In this document: positions 53,685 to 62,472 of the stretch, one piece after another
How positions within the stretch are numbered: the stretch's first letter is position 1
Layout of the letters: every line of letters begins with the position of its first letter
From: Benzoatithermus flavus
GTDB lineage: Bacteria > Pseudomonadota > Alphaproteobacteria > Geminicoccales > Geminicoccaceae
DNA: 64,000 nt
Assembly: GCF_037908215.1 (NCBI RefSeq)
Contig: NZ_JBBLZC010000016.1
Location: 1 to 64,000 of the forward strand
Reading direction: 5' to 3'
Translations under genes and position numbers: made by a program
The notes under the pieces: generated by a model
The model's input: only the letters and a program-made list of their open reading frames with translations
What the model was told of the DNA's origin: nothing
Databases searched by the model: none

Positions 53685-54725
53685 TCACGCCGCCGGCCGG
53701 TGACTCTCGCCGATGGCGGTGACGGCACCGCTCGGCGAGAACTTCTCGTAGTAGAAGTTGGCGGGCGAAACACCCTGCTGACCCAGCCAGACGCGGACCG
53801 CGTCCACCATCGCGGGCGGGCCGCACAGGTAGACGTCGACCTCGCCGCCGTTGAGTCGCTCGGGCTCGGTGTGGGCCATGACGTAGCCCTTGCGCGGGTG
53901 CGCGCTGCCCTCGGCCGCGACGCAGGTCGCGAAGGTGAAGCCGGGGATCCGGGCGGCGCAGTCCTCGAGCCGGTCGACACCGACCAAGTCCTCGTCGTTG
54001 GTGACACCGTAGACGAGATGGATCGGATGCGCGCTGCCGGTCTCGGCGATCTTCCCCAGCATCGAGAGGAAGGGTGCGAGGCCGGTGCCGCCCGCGAGAA
54101 ACAGGAGCGGGCGCCGGATGTCGCGCAGATAGAAGCTGCCGGCGGGACCGACGAAGCTCATCGGCATGCCGGGCTCGGCCCGCTCGCGCAGGAAGGAGCT
54201 CATCAGCCCGGGCGGGATGTCGCGGACCAGGAAGGACAGCGTCTCGGCCCCGGGCGGCGAGCTGAAGGAGTAGGAGCGTCGCTGATCCGTGCCGGGAACC
54301 TGCACGTTCACGTACTGGCCGGGCAAGAAGGTCACCGCTCCGGCACCCTCGAGCGAGAAGGCGATCGTGGTGGCGGAGAGCCGCTCCACCGACTTGAGCC
54401 GTGCCTCGAAGCTCTGACCCCGGGTCTTGCAGACCTCGGAGGAGGCCGCGACGCTGATCACGAGGTCGGTCTGTGGGCGCATCTGGCAGGCGAGCGCCAG
54501 GCCCTCGGCCGCCTCCTCCTCGCTCAGCGCATCCTCGATATACTCGCCCGGGTCATAGGTGCCGGACTCGACCCGACACTTGCAGGTGCCGCACGCTCCG
54601 TCGCGGCAGTCGAGCGGGATGTTGATCCCGACCCGGTAGGAGGCGTCGGCGACCGTCTCGCCGGTGCGGCACTCGATGAAGCGGGTGACGCCGTCCTCGA
54701 AGTTGAGCGCAACGGTATGGCCCAT
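53685..54725 (-). CDS. benC: Benzoate 1,2-dioxygenase reductase BenC
   Basis: A 346-residue electron-transfer component. It has an N-terminal plant-type [2Fe-2S] ferredoxin (CRDGACGTCKCRVESG, plus the fourth Cys in LALACQMRP), a ferredoxin reductase FAD domain (RRSYSFSSPPG) and an NAD domain (LFLAGGTGLAPFLSML, VYLCGPPAMVDAVRVWL). It passes electrons from NADH to BenAB. Confidence 0.96.
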   Translation of the reverse strand: MGHTVALNFEDGVTRFIECRTGETVADASYRVGINIPLDCRDGACGTCKCRVESGTYDPGEYIEDALSEEEAAEGLALACQMRPQTDLVISVAASSEVCKTRGQSFEARLKSVERLSATTIAFSLEGAGAVTFLPGQYVNVQVPGTDQRRSYSFSSPPGAETLSFLVRDIPPGLMSSFLRERAEPGMPMSFVGPAGSFYLRDIRRPLLFLAGGTGLAPFLSMLGKIAETGSAHPIHLVYGVTNDEDLVGVDRLEDCAARIPGFTFATCVAAEGSAHPRKGYVMAHTEPERLNGGEVDVYLCGPPAMVDAVRVWLGQQGVSPANFYYEKFSPSGAVTAIGESHRPAA

Positions 54726-54750
54726 CTTTCTTTCCTTCCTCTTGCGCCCG

Positions 54751-55284
54751 TCAGATGTGGTAGATGTCGACGACGTGGTGGATGTAGTCGTTCTTGAGCA
54801 CTACCTTCTTGCGCTTGATCAGCGGTGTCGGCCCGGTGGTGTCGAGCGTGTAGCAGGAGGTGCCGTAATAGATGTCGGTCGTCTTGTAGCGGTAGCTGAA
54901 GGTCACCCAGTTGAAGCGCAAGCTGCAGACGCCCTCGCTCTGCTCCAGGATCTCGACATTGCTGATGTTGTGCGAGGTCCTGGGCTCCGGCAGGCTGGTG
55001 GCGCTGGAGCGCTCGGTGCGGATGCGGAACACCCGGTCCTCGAGCCCGCCTTTGTGGCCGTACCAGATCAGCGAGATCTCGCTCTGCGGGTCTTGGGTGA
55101 GCCGGTCGTCGTCGTCCCAGGCGGGCATCCAGAACTCGGCGTCGGGCGCGTAGCAGGCGAGCCAGCCGTCCCAGTCCTTGTCGTCGAGGCAGCGGGCCTC
55201 GCGGTAGAGGAACTGCCGGACGTCCTCGATCGAGAGCATGGCTCCGGCCGCCGGGTTCTGGACCGTCGTGCGCATCGTGGTCAT
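54751..55284 (-). CDS. benB: Benzoate 1,2-dioxygenase small subunit BenB
   Basis: A 177-residue beta subunit of a Rieske-type oxygenase with the NTF2/SnoaL-like fold (SIEDVRQFLYREARCLDDKD, WDGWLACYAPDAEFWMPAWD). It has no cofactor and supports the alpha subunit. It lies between benA and benC with gaps of 15 and 25 bases. Confidence 0.96.
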   Translation of the reverse strand: MTTMRTTVQNPAAGAMLSIEDVRQFLYREARCLDDKDWDGWLACYAPDAEFWMPAWDDDDRLTQDPQSEISLIWYGHKGGLEDRVFRIRTERSSATSLPEPRTSHNISNVEILEQSEGVCSLRFNWVTFSYRYKTTDIYYGTSCYTLDTTGPTPLIKRKKVVLKNDYIHHVVDIYHI

Positions 55285-55299
55285 GGTCTTTGCTCCCCC

Positions 55300-56652
55300 T
55301 CAGGCCGTCCTGCTCTTGCCTTCGGCGACCAGCGCCCGCCGCATGGTTTCGTGCCAGTGGCGGTGCTGGAGGACGAACAGGCCCTCGTCCTCGGTCTTGA
55401 CCCCGCTCATGAGCGCGTTCAGACCGATCGCCTTCGCCGCCTCGTCGGGGCCGTGGATCCAGTGCTTGGCGCCACGGGACAGGTCGTTCCAGCGCGCTGC
55501 CCGCGCGTGGTAGGAGAACTGGCAGGCCCGGAATTCCTCGAGATCATCCGGGGTTGCCATGCCGGAAGCGTTGAAGAAATCCTCGTACTGGCGGATGCGG
55601 TGTGCGCGCGCCTCGGGCGATTCGCCCTTGGGCGCTATGCAGTAGATCGTCACCTCGGTCTTATCGACCGCGATCGGTCGGTAGTGGCGGATCTGCGAGC
55701 CGAACTGGTCCATCAGATAGACGTTGGGGTAGAGGCACAGGTTGCGTGAGCGCTGGACCATCCAGTCGGCCATCGCCTGGCCGTACCGTGCTGCCAGCTC
55801 CTCCCGCCGGTCCCAGTTCGGACGGTCCTCGGGATTGGCCCAGTTGGTCCAGAGCAGGAGATGGCCGTTCTCGAACGAGTAGAACCCGCCGCCCTGCTTG
55901 GCCCAGCCGCCCGCGCTCATGGCGCGGATGTCGTCGCCCTTTTCGGTCTCCTTGCGGCGGCCGGTGGTGGCGGCGTAGTTCCAGTGCACGGCGCTGACGT
56001 GGTAGCCGTCCGCACCGTTCTCGGTCTGGAGCTTCCAGTTGCCATCGTAACAGTAGGTCGACGAGCCGCGCAGCACCTCGAGGCCCTCGGGCGACTGGTC
56101 GACGATCATGTCGATGATCTTGGCGGCCCCGCCGAGATGCTCGCTCAGCGGCAGGACGTCGGAGTTGAGGCTGCCGAACAGGAAGCCACGGTAGGACTCG
56201 AAGCGTGGCACTCGGGTCAGGTCGTGCGAGCCTTCCTTGTTGAAGCAGTCGGGGTAACCGGCCCCGTCGGGATCCTTCACCTTGAGGAGCTTACCCGTGT
56301 TGCTGAAGGTCCAGCCGTGAAAGGGGCAGGTGTAGGTTGCCTTGTTGCCCTTCTTGTGACGGCACAGCATGGCGCCGCGATGGCTGCAGGCGTTGATGAA
56401 AGCGTTCAGCCCATCGTTCCGATCGCGCGCGATGACGATCGGCTGCCGCCCCATCCAGGTCGTGAAGTAGTCGTTCTTGTTCGGGATCTGGCTCTCGTGG
56501 GCGAGATAGATCCAGTTGCCCTCGAAGATATGCTTCATTTCGAGCTCGAACAGCTCGGGATCGGTGAAGATGTCCCGGGCGACACGGTAGACGCCGCGCT
56601 CGTCGTCCTCCTCGAAGGACGCTTCTATCCGTGATCCGATGTCGTCGAGCAT
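55300..56652 (-). CDS. benA: Benzoate 1,2-dioxygenase large subunit BenA
   Basis: A 450-residue Rieske non-haem iron oxygenase. The Rieske cluster is in NACSHRGAMLCRH and ATYTCPFHGWTF (Cys-His, Cys-His). The mononuclear iron site is in ENGADGYHVSAVHWNY (His, His and a later Asp). It adds two hydroxyls to benzoate. ATG 56652 has GGGGG upstream. It is the first gene of benABCD-catABC, divergent from the LysR gene. Confidence 0.97.
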   Translation of the reverse strand: MLDDIGSRIEASFEEDDERGVYRVARDIFTDPELFELEMKHIFEGNWIYLAHESQIPNKNDYFTTWMGRQPIVIARDRNDGLNAFINACSHRGAMLCRHKKGNKATYTCPFHGWTFSNTGKLLKVKDPDGAGYPDCFNKEGSHDLTRVPRFESYRGFLFGSLNSDVLPLSEHLGGAAKIIDMIVDQSPEGLEVLRGSSTYCYDGNWKLQTENGADGYHVSAVHWNYAATTGRRKETEKGDDIRAMSAGGWAKQGGGFYSFENGHLLLWTNWANPEDRPNWDRREELAARYGQAMADWMVQRSRNLCLYPNVYLMDQFGSQIRHYRPIAVDKTEVTIYCIAPKGESPEARAHRIRQYEDFFNASGMATPDDLEEFRACQFSYHARAARWNDLSRGAKHWIHGPDEAAKAIGLNALMSGVKTEDEGLFVLQHRHWHETMRRALVAEGKSRTA

Positions 56653-56895
56653 GACTGCCCCCTGAAAAGGTCGTGCCGGTGCGAGCGCTTCCCGCCGCCT
56701 CGGGCGGGTCGGGAACTCGGGAGAGATGAAGGGGATCGGCCCCGCCGGGGCCTCAGAACGAAGGGCTCTGCCCGTTCGCTGTGCAGTAGCCCATTGTCGT
56801 TGCTCTTGGGTTGCCCTTTCAACCCCTAGCCTCCGAACGAGGCGCAATCTGGACTAGGTCGGCACCGCGGTCCAAGACTGTCTCGGTCGATTTTC

Positions 56896-56910
56896 ATACC
56901 GGGAAGGTAT
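56896..56910. promoter_or_regulatory. BenM/CatM-type operator ATAC-N7-GTAT
   Basis: ATAC-CGGGAAG-GTAT is a perfect match to the ATAC-N7-GTAT consensus of BenM and CatM. It ends three bases before the ATG of the LysR gene, so it contains that gene's ribosome site (GGGAAGG). Binding there would also block regulator expression. No second copy was seen closer to benA in 56653-56895. Confidence 0.8.
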
Positions 56911-56913
56911 CGG

Positions 56914-57816
56914 ATGGATCTGCGCCAGCTGCGTTACTTCGTGACCGTGGCCGGCGAGCGGAATTTCACCCGGGCGGCAGAGAAGCTCCACATCGCGCAG
57001 CCGCCTTTGAGCCGGCAGATCCAGCAGCTCGAGGAGGAGCTGGGCGTACCGCTGTTTGAGCGCCGCAGCCGGCCTTTGCACCTCACCGAAGCCGGCAAGT
57101 TCCTCTACGACCATGCGCTCGATGTGCTCGAGCGGGTCGAGATGATCCGGACCATGATCCGGCGCCTCGACCCGCTCCAAGGCGGCCGGTTCAGCATCGG
57201 CTTCGCCGGCTCTACCCTCTATGGCGCCCTGCCCGACCTCATCCGTCGCTTCCGGGTGGCTTTCCCCGGCGTGGAGGTGGTGCTCTTCGAGCTCTCGACA
57301 CTCCAGCAGATCGCAGCCTTGAAGGACGGCACCATCGACGTCGGCTTCGGACGCCTGCGCCGGCTCGAGGATCCGGCGATTCGCCGCGAGGTCCTGCGCG
57401 AGGAGCCGCTCGTGGTGGCGCTGCCGATGGGCCATGCGCTCCTCGACCGGCTCGCCACGCTCCGGCTCGAGGACCTGGCGCAAGAGCCGCTGATCCTCTA
57501 CCCCAGGGAGCCGCGCCCATCCTATGCCGACCAGGTGCTCGGCATCTACCGAGGGCGTGGTGTCGAACCCGGTCCCTTGCACGAGGTGAGCGGGCTGCAG
57601 ACGGCGCTGGGCCTGGTCGCGGCCGGGGTGGGCTTATGCCTCGTGCCGGCCTGCGTCGAGCAGCTCCGCCGCGACGACGTGCTCTACCGTCGCCTGGACG
57701 AGAAGACCGCGGTCTCGCCGATCATCATGAGCTACCGCAAGCAGGACCGCTCGCGCCACGTCACGGCAATGAAGGAGCTGATCCGCGAGATGTACCGGCA
57801 GAAGGGCCTGAGCTGA
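56914..57816 (+). CDS. benM: LysR-family regulator of the ben-cat genes, BenM/CatM-like
   Basis: A 300-residue LysR protein: MDLRQLRYFVTVAGERNFTR, AAEKLHIAQPPLSRQIQQLE in the DNA-binding domain, then an effector domain (SIGFAGSTLYGALPDLIRRF). The opening is almost the standard BenM/CatM one. It is divergent from benA, with a canonical operator at its start. Benzoate or cis,cis-muconate are the likely effectors. The symbol is by analogy. Confidence 0.85.
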   Translation: MDLRQLRYFVTVAGERNFTRAAEKLHIAQPPLSRQIQQLEEELGVPLFERRSRPLHLTEAGKFLYDHALDVLERVEMIRTMIRRLDPLQGGRFSIGFAGSTLYGALPDLIRRFRVAFPGVEVVLFELSTLQQIAALKDGTIDVGFGRLRRLEDPAIRREVLREEPLVVALPMGHALLDRLATLRLEDLAQEPLILYPREPRPSYADQVLGIYRGRGVEPGPLHEVSGLQTALGLVAAGVGLCLVPACVEQLRRDDVLYRRLDEKTAVSPIIMSYRKQDRSRHVTAMKELIREMYRQKGLS

Positions 57817-58085
57817 GGGGTTCGTGCCGCAAGCTCGGCCGATGCCTCGGGCTCGATCGAACGAATGGTCACCGGCTCCCGGCCGAGTTCGCGGCGAAAG
57901 CGGCGCTTTAGGCGAAGCGTCAGCGCGTACTGACGCTGGCAGCAGAGAGACAGGCACCGACACGGGTCATGGAGCTTCTCGCACCCTGGCGCGGTCGCGG
58001 GCAGGGGCAGCGTGCGTCAAGCTCTGTAAAAGACGGGCGGTCACGAGGCTGGCGGCGAGAATCATACGTCTTCGGGGGTAAAGGG

Positions 58086-58775
58086 TCACGAGCCGCAACT
58101 GCCGATGCCTTGGCCGGCATCGGGCTGCAGATAGCGCAGCACCGCCTCGACCGCCATCTGCCGCTGCGCGGCAGCATGCTCCGGCGCCGCCAGGTCACGG
58201 CCGAAGATGGCGCCCCAGGTGTGGCGGTTCGAGACCCGGTAGAAACACAACGAGCTGATCATCAGGTGCAGGTTCACCGGGTCCACCCCGGCGCGGAACA
58301 CACCTTCCCGCTCGCCACGCACGAGGAGCGCCTGCAGGATCGCGATCACTGCGGCGTTGCGCTCGGCGATCGCGGCCGAGCCGGCGATGTGGCGCGCTTC
58401 GTGGATGTTCTCCACGCTGACCAGACGCACCCACTCCGGGTGAGCGGCGTGATAGTCGAACGTGACCTCGACCAGCCGGCGCATGGCTTCCCTAGGCGGC
58501 AACTCCTCCAGCCGCAACGCCTGCTCGACATCGCGTATTCCACCATAGGCGGCCTCCAGCACCGCGGTGTAGAGGCCCTCCTTGCTGCCGAAATGGTAGT
58601 AGATCGCGGGCTTCGTCGTGCGGGTCCTGGCCGCGATCTCGTCCACGCGTGCACCGCTCAGCCCCTTCTCGGCGAACTCGGCCGTGGCCGCGGCGATGAT
58701 GTCGCCCCGCGTCCGCTCGACGTCGCGCGGGCGCCGTCGAGCCGCCGTCCTTGCCCGCGCTACCCTGTCCGACAT
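58086..58775 (-). CDS. TetR-family regulator of the quinate/shikimate module
   Basis: A 229-residue TetR protein: helix-turn-helix ARVDEIAARTRTTKPAIYYH in the first 70 residues and an all-helical effector domain. Starts with MSDRVARARTAARRR. Its promoter holds TACCGTCTGGTAGGTA (58787-58802), 13 of 16 identical to a perfect palindrome at 62945-62960 next to the quinate-type genes. It is divergent from an EamA exporter gene. I infer that it represses these genes and itself. The ligand is probably a hydroaromatic acid or protocatechuate. Confidence 0.85.
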   Translation of the reverse strand: MSDRVARARTAARRRPRDVERTRGDIIAAATAEFAEKGLSGARVDEIAARTRTTKPAIYYHFGSKEGLYTAVLEAAYGGIRDVEQALRLEELPPREAMRRLVEVTFDYHAAHPEWVRLVSVENIHEARHIAGSAAIAERNAAVIAILQALLVRGEREGVFRAGVDPVNLHLMISSLCFYRVSNRHTWGAIFGRDLAAPEHAAAQRQMAVEAVLRYLQPDAGQGIGSCGS

Positions 58776-58786
58776 GCACTGTTCCT

Positions 58787-58802
58787 TACCGTCTGGTAGG
58801 TA
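58787..58802. promoter_or_regulatory. TetR operator, copy 1
   Basis: TACCGTCTGGTAGGTA in the short region between the divergent TetR and EamA genes, 11 bases upstream of the TetR ATG. It matches 13 of 16 bases of the perfect palindrome TACCTACTAGTAGGTA at 62945-62960. Confidence 0.65.
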
Positions 58803-58936
58803 TCTTACATGGCGAAGATAGGGCTGTCTCGGCAAGAGCGAGCCGTCGACACCTGCACGAAGCGCTGGATGTGCCGCCGGCACCGCCATGCTACCTCTCG
58901 GTGCCACCTGATGACCTGCCGGACGAGCGGCCCCTG

Positions 58937-59851
58937 ATGACGAACCGGAAACCGCCGATGCCGCAGCAGCGCGAGCGCCTGATCGGCATCGCCCTGCTGA
59001 TCGCCGCCGTCGCGTGCTTCGCTTGCCTGGACGCATCCGCGAAGTGGGTGAACCGGACGACCGACCCGATCCAGACCGCTGCGGTCCGTTATCTCGGCAG
59101 CTTCGTTCTGATCGGTGCCTGCTTCAATCCTTGGACCAGGCCCAAGATCCTGCGCTCGCGCAGCCCCGCGCTCCAGTGCGCCCGCGCCTCGTGCCTGGTG
59201 CTCGCCACGATCTGCGCCTTCTTCGCGCTGCGCTACCTGCGGCTCACCCAGGCGACCTCGATCACCTTCGCCTCGCCGCTGATCGTGGCGTTGATCGCCG
59301 GTCCGCTGCTCGGCGAGCGGATCGACGCCCGGCGGCTCGCGGCCGTCCTGGTCGGCTTTTTGGGCGTGCTCGTGATCACCCGCCCCGGCAGCGGCGGGTT
59401 TCACCCGGCCATGCTCCTGGCGGTGATCACGGCCTGCGCCAACGCGCTCTATGCCGTCACCACCCGCATCCTGGCGGCGCGCGATGCCAGCGAGACGACC
59501 CTGTTCTACACCGGGCTCGTCGGCTCCGTGGTCTTCCTGCCCAGCCTGCCCTTCGTCTGGACGACGCCGAGCTCAGCTCGGGTCTGGCTCGCGATGGTGG
59601 GTCTCGCCCTCTTCGGCGCGCTCGGGCACTGGCTGCTCATCCTGGCCCATGAACGCGCCCCGGCCTCGGTGCTGGCTCCCTTCTTCTATCTGCAGCTCCT
59701 GTGGGCGACGCTGCTGGGCCTCGTGGTGTTCGGCGAGCTGCCCGACCGCTGGACCCTCGCGGGTGGTGCGATCGTCATGGCCTCCGGTCTCTACCTGCTC
59801 CACCAGGAGCGCGCGAAGCGCAGGCTGCCGAACGCGGATGCGGCCATCTGA
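58937..59851 (+). CDS. EamA/DMT-family transporter
   Basis: A 304-residue drug/metabolite transporter with ten hydrophobic helices in two repeats. Typical segments are GIALLIAAVACFACLDASAK, SITFASPLIVALIAGPLLGE, GVLVITRPGSGGFH and APFFYLQLLWATLLGLVVFG. ATG 58937 was preferred, since the sequence before it is not membrane-like. It is divergent from the TetR gene with an operator between them. It may export an aromatic or hydroaromatic compound. A strong terminator follows. Confidence 0.87.
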   Translation: MTNRKPPMPQQRERLIGIALLIAAVACFACLDASAKWVNRTTDPIQTAAVRYLGSFVLIGACFNPWTRPKILRSRSPALQCARASCLVLATICAFFALRYLRLTQATSITFASPLIVALIAGPLLGERIDARRLAAVLVGFLGVLVITRPGSGGFHPAMLLAVITACANALYAVTTRILAARDASETTLFYTGLVGSVVFLPSLPFVWTTPSSARVWLAMVGLALFGALGHWLLILAHERAPASVLAPFFYLQLLWATLLGLVVFGELPDRWTLAGGAIVMASGLYLLHQERAKRRLPNADAAI

Positions 59852-59860
59852 GGAGCCGCG

Positions 59861-59911
59861 GGAAAGCGAGGCTCGGAGCACTCTCCTGGCACCTGCCGAG
59901 CCTCGCTTTCC
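59861..59911 (+). terminator. Rho-independent-like terminator after the EamA gene
   Basis: GGAAAGCGAGGCTCGG (59861-59876) and CCGAGCCTCGCTTTCC (59896-59911) form a perfect 16-bp stem with a 19-base loop, followed by TCTTTC. It begins ten bases after the EamA stop. Confidence 0.75.
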
Positions 59912-60033
59912 TCTTTCAGCTCGACCGGCACCAGAAGCACCGTGATGACGTTGTGCCGGATCGAGCCGGCGCTCGTCCGGCAGCGGCGTGCACCAGCCCG
60001 TCTTGCTGGTTCTCCCGGTCGGACGGATCGCGC

Positions 60034-60867
60034 TCAGTACCTGATCTTGGCCAAGGCGCGCAGCTCGTCGGCGGTGGTGGTGGGAAAGCCGAAGAACTCG
60101 AGATAGGCAGGGATCTGCTCGAACAGCATGTCGGTGCCGACCTGGATCGGGCAGCCCTTCGCCCGCGCCGCCGCGAGGAACGGCGTGATCTCCTGCTTCA
60201 TCACCACCTCGCCCACGAACGTGCCGGAGTCGAGCCGCGCCACGTCGACCGGCAGCGGATCGCCTTCCCTCATGCCCAAGGGCGTGGCATTGACCACGAT
60301 CTCGTAGCCCGCGGGATCCTTGGAGCCGGTCGTGACCTCGAGCTCGGGGTAGTGCGCGCGCAGCCGTTCGCCCAGCGCTGCCGCGGCATCGGGGTTGGCG
60401 TCGAACAGGCCGATCGAGGCCAGTCCTGCTCCGGCCAGCGAGGCGGCGATCGCCGAGCCGACTCCGCCGCTGCCGACCACGAGCGCCCTGGCCCCCGCGA
60501 CCGACCGGCCCTTGCGCTCGATGCCGCGGACGAACCCGGCACCGTCGAACATGTCGCCCAGGAGCGAGCCGTCCGGGCGACGCAGGATCGCGTTGCAGGC
60601 ACCGGCGATCTTGACGGTCGTGGTGACCTCGTCGAGCAGGGCCACGGTCGTTACCTTGTGCGGCATGGTCACTAGCGCACCGCGGATGTTGGTCAGCCGG
60701 AACAGCGCCCTGAGCACGTCCGGGTAGTCCTCGGCCTTGACGCCCATCGGCACCACGACCGCGTCGATCCCGGCCTTCTCGAAATAGGGATTGTAGATCA
60801 TCGGCGCCTTGAACGTCTCGGTCGGATAACCGAGATGCGCGATCAGGGTCGTCGTGCCACGGATCAT
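60034..60867 (-). CDS. Shikimate/quinate dehydrogenase homologue
   Basis: A 277-residue protein of the shikimate dehydrogenase family. The catalytic Lys is in ALVTMPHKVTTVALLDE, Asn in IAGACNAILRR, Asp in GDMFDGAGFV, and the NAD(P) motif is VVGSGGVGSAIAASLAG. The SxS motif that binds the acid in biosynthetic AroE appears as TETFKAP, pointing to a catabolic or divergent enzyme. It is followed by no gene and preceded by an MHS transporter gene. With a QuiC1-type enzyme upstream it probably oxidises quinate or shikimate. Confidence 0.82.
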   Translation of the reverse strand: MIRGTTTLIAHLGYPTETFKAPMIYNPYFEKAGIDAVVVPMGVKAEDYPDVLRALFRLTNIRGALVTMPHKVTTVALLDEVTTTVKIAGACNAILRRPDGSLLGDMFDGAGFVRGIERKGRSVAGARALVVGSGGVGSAIAASLAGAGLASIGLFDANPDAAAALGERLRAHYPELEVTTGSKDPAGYEIVVNATPLGMREGDPLPVDVARLDSGTFVGEVVMKQEITPFLAAARAKGCPIQVGTDMLFEQIPAYLEFFGFPTTTADELRALAKIRY

Positions 60868-61059
60868 CCTCGCCTCCAGATATTTCGCTCGGTCGCTGCC
60901 GCTTGCCGATCCGCCGTCTCCCCATCAGGGCATCCAACGGTGCAAGATCGAGCCCATGGGCCGTGGCAGCGCCGGCGGAGCGCCGCCGGTGTCAGAACCC
61001 ACGGGTCGTTCACGACCGAGCAGGTCCGCGTTGGACTGCAGCCTTCTCTCTTCATCCGT

Positions 61060-62472
61060 TCACGCCTGACGGTGCGCCGGCCTGGCCTGGGCAAGGCTCT
61101 GCGCCCGCATCGCATCATATTCCTTCTTGCCGACCGGAACGGCGTCGGGATGACCGAGGTCGTTCATGTGGACCCGGTAGGTCTCCCGAGCGCTCCAGGC
61201 CGCGGCCGCCGCGATGAGCGTCACCCCAAAGGTCAGCATCCCGATCGTGAGCGGGATGTTGGTCGAGCCGGGAGGTGCTACGGCCGCGAAGAGGGCCGGA
61301 AGCAGGGCCGTGATGGTCGTGCCGACGTTCTGAGCGATGGCCATCGCCGAGACCCGGGTCCGGGTCGAGAACAGCTCGGGGTAGAAGCTCGGGAAGACGG
61401 CATTGTAGCCCTGATAGACGATGCCCCACATCAGGAGCGAGACGACGATCGCCAGCGGCACGTTGTGGATGCTGATGGCGTAGAGATAGAAGAACGAGAG
61501 CAGCCCCGAGGCGAGCGCACCGACGATGATCGGAGGCCGACGACCGATCAGGTCCGACAGGTTGCCGACATAGGGAATGACGACCACGGCCACGATGTTC
61601 CCCAGGATAGGAATCCAGAGATAGACGTCCTTGTGAAAGCCGATCCCGTATGCCGCCTGGACCGCATAGGCTGCGCCGAAGATCGAGGTCACCACCGGGA
61701 TGACGTTCATCAGGGCCATGCAGACGACCCGCAGCATGTCCTGCCAGCTGCTTCTGAAGGCCTCGACGATCGGCGCCTTCGGCACCTCGCCGTGCTCGCT
61801 CTCCTCGGCGAAGGCCGGGGTCTCCGCGACCTCGCGGCGGATGATGTAGCCCGCGACGATGACGACGAAGCTGAGCAGGAAGGGGATCCGCCAGCCCCAA
61901 CTGTTGAACGCCTGCTCGGGCATGTAGTGCGCGAGTGGCAGGAAGACCGCGGCGGCCAGGATCTGCCCGGCCTGCACGCCCTGAAGCGTGAAGCTGGCGT
62001 AGAAGCCGCGCCGGCCGAACGGGGCATGCTCGAGGATCATCGAGCTGGCGCCGGAAATCTCTCCAGCGACCGCGAAGCCTTGGATGAGACGCAGGATCAC
62101 GAGCAGCACCGGGGCAAGAATGCCGACCTGCTGGTAGGTGGGCAGGAGCCCGACGGCCATCGTCGAGAAGCCCATGAGGAACATGCACAAGATCAGCACC
62201 GTCTTGCGGCCGTGGGTGTCGCCCCAGTGGCCGAGGACGAAAGCACCGATGGGCCGGGCGACGTAGCCGACCCCGTAGGTCGCCAGAGATGCGACGATGG
62301 CGACGGTAGGATCGCTCGAAGGAAAGAAGATCTGGGGGAAGATCAGGGACGCCGCCGTGGCATAGATGAAGAAGTCGTAGTACTCCAGCGCCGAGCCGAT
62401 CCAGCCGCTGGCAGCCGCCTTCTTCGTCTGATGTACGCCGTGGGGCTCATGCTCCATGAGCAGGGTCGCCAT
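61060..62472 (-). CDS. MHS-family MFS transporter, ShiA-like
   Basis: A 470-residue carrier of the metabolite:H+ symporter family with 12 helices. GSALEYYDFFIYATAASLIF, motif A in LGHWGDTHGRKTVLIL and GLLPTYQQVG, and RLIQGFAVAGEISGASSMIL are characteristic. ATG 62472 has GAGGAGG upstream; the in-frame start at 62541 is less likely. Neighbours suggest uptake of shikimate, quinate or dehydroshikimate. Its long leader contains the palindromic TetR operator. Confidence 0.87.
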   Translation of the reverse strand: MATLLMEHEPHGVHQTKKAAASGWIGSALEYYDFFIYATAASLIFPQIFFPSSDPTVAIVASLATYGVGYVARPIGAFVLGHWGDTHGRKTVLILCMFLMGFSTMAVGLLPTYQQVGILAPVLLVILRLIQGFAVAGEISGASSMILEHAPFGRRGFYASFTLQGVQAGQILAAAVFLPLAHYMPEQAFNSWGWRIPFLLSFVVIVAGYIIRREVAETPAFAEESEHGEVPKAPIVEAFRSSWQDMLRVVCMALMNVIPVVTSIFGAAYAVQAAYGIGFHKDVYLWIPILGNIVAVVVIPYVGNLSDLIGRRPPIIVGALASGLLSFFYLYAISIHNVPLAIVVSLLMWGIVYQGYNAVFPSFYPELFSTRTRVSAMAIAQNVGTTITALLPALFAAVAPPGSTNIPLTIGMLTFGVTLIAAAAAWSARETYRVHMNDLGHPDAVPVGKKEYDAMRAQSLAQARPAHRQA

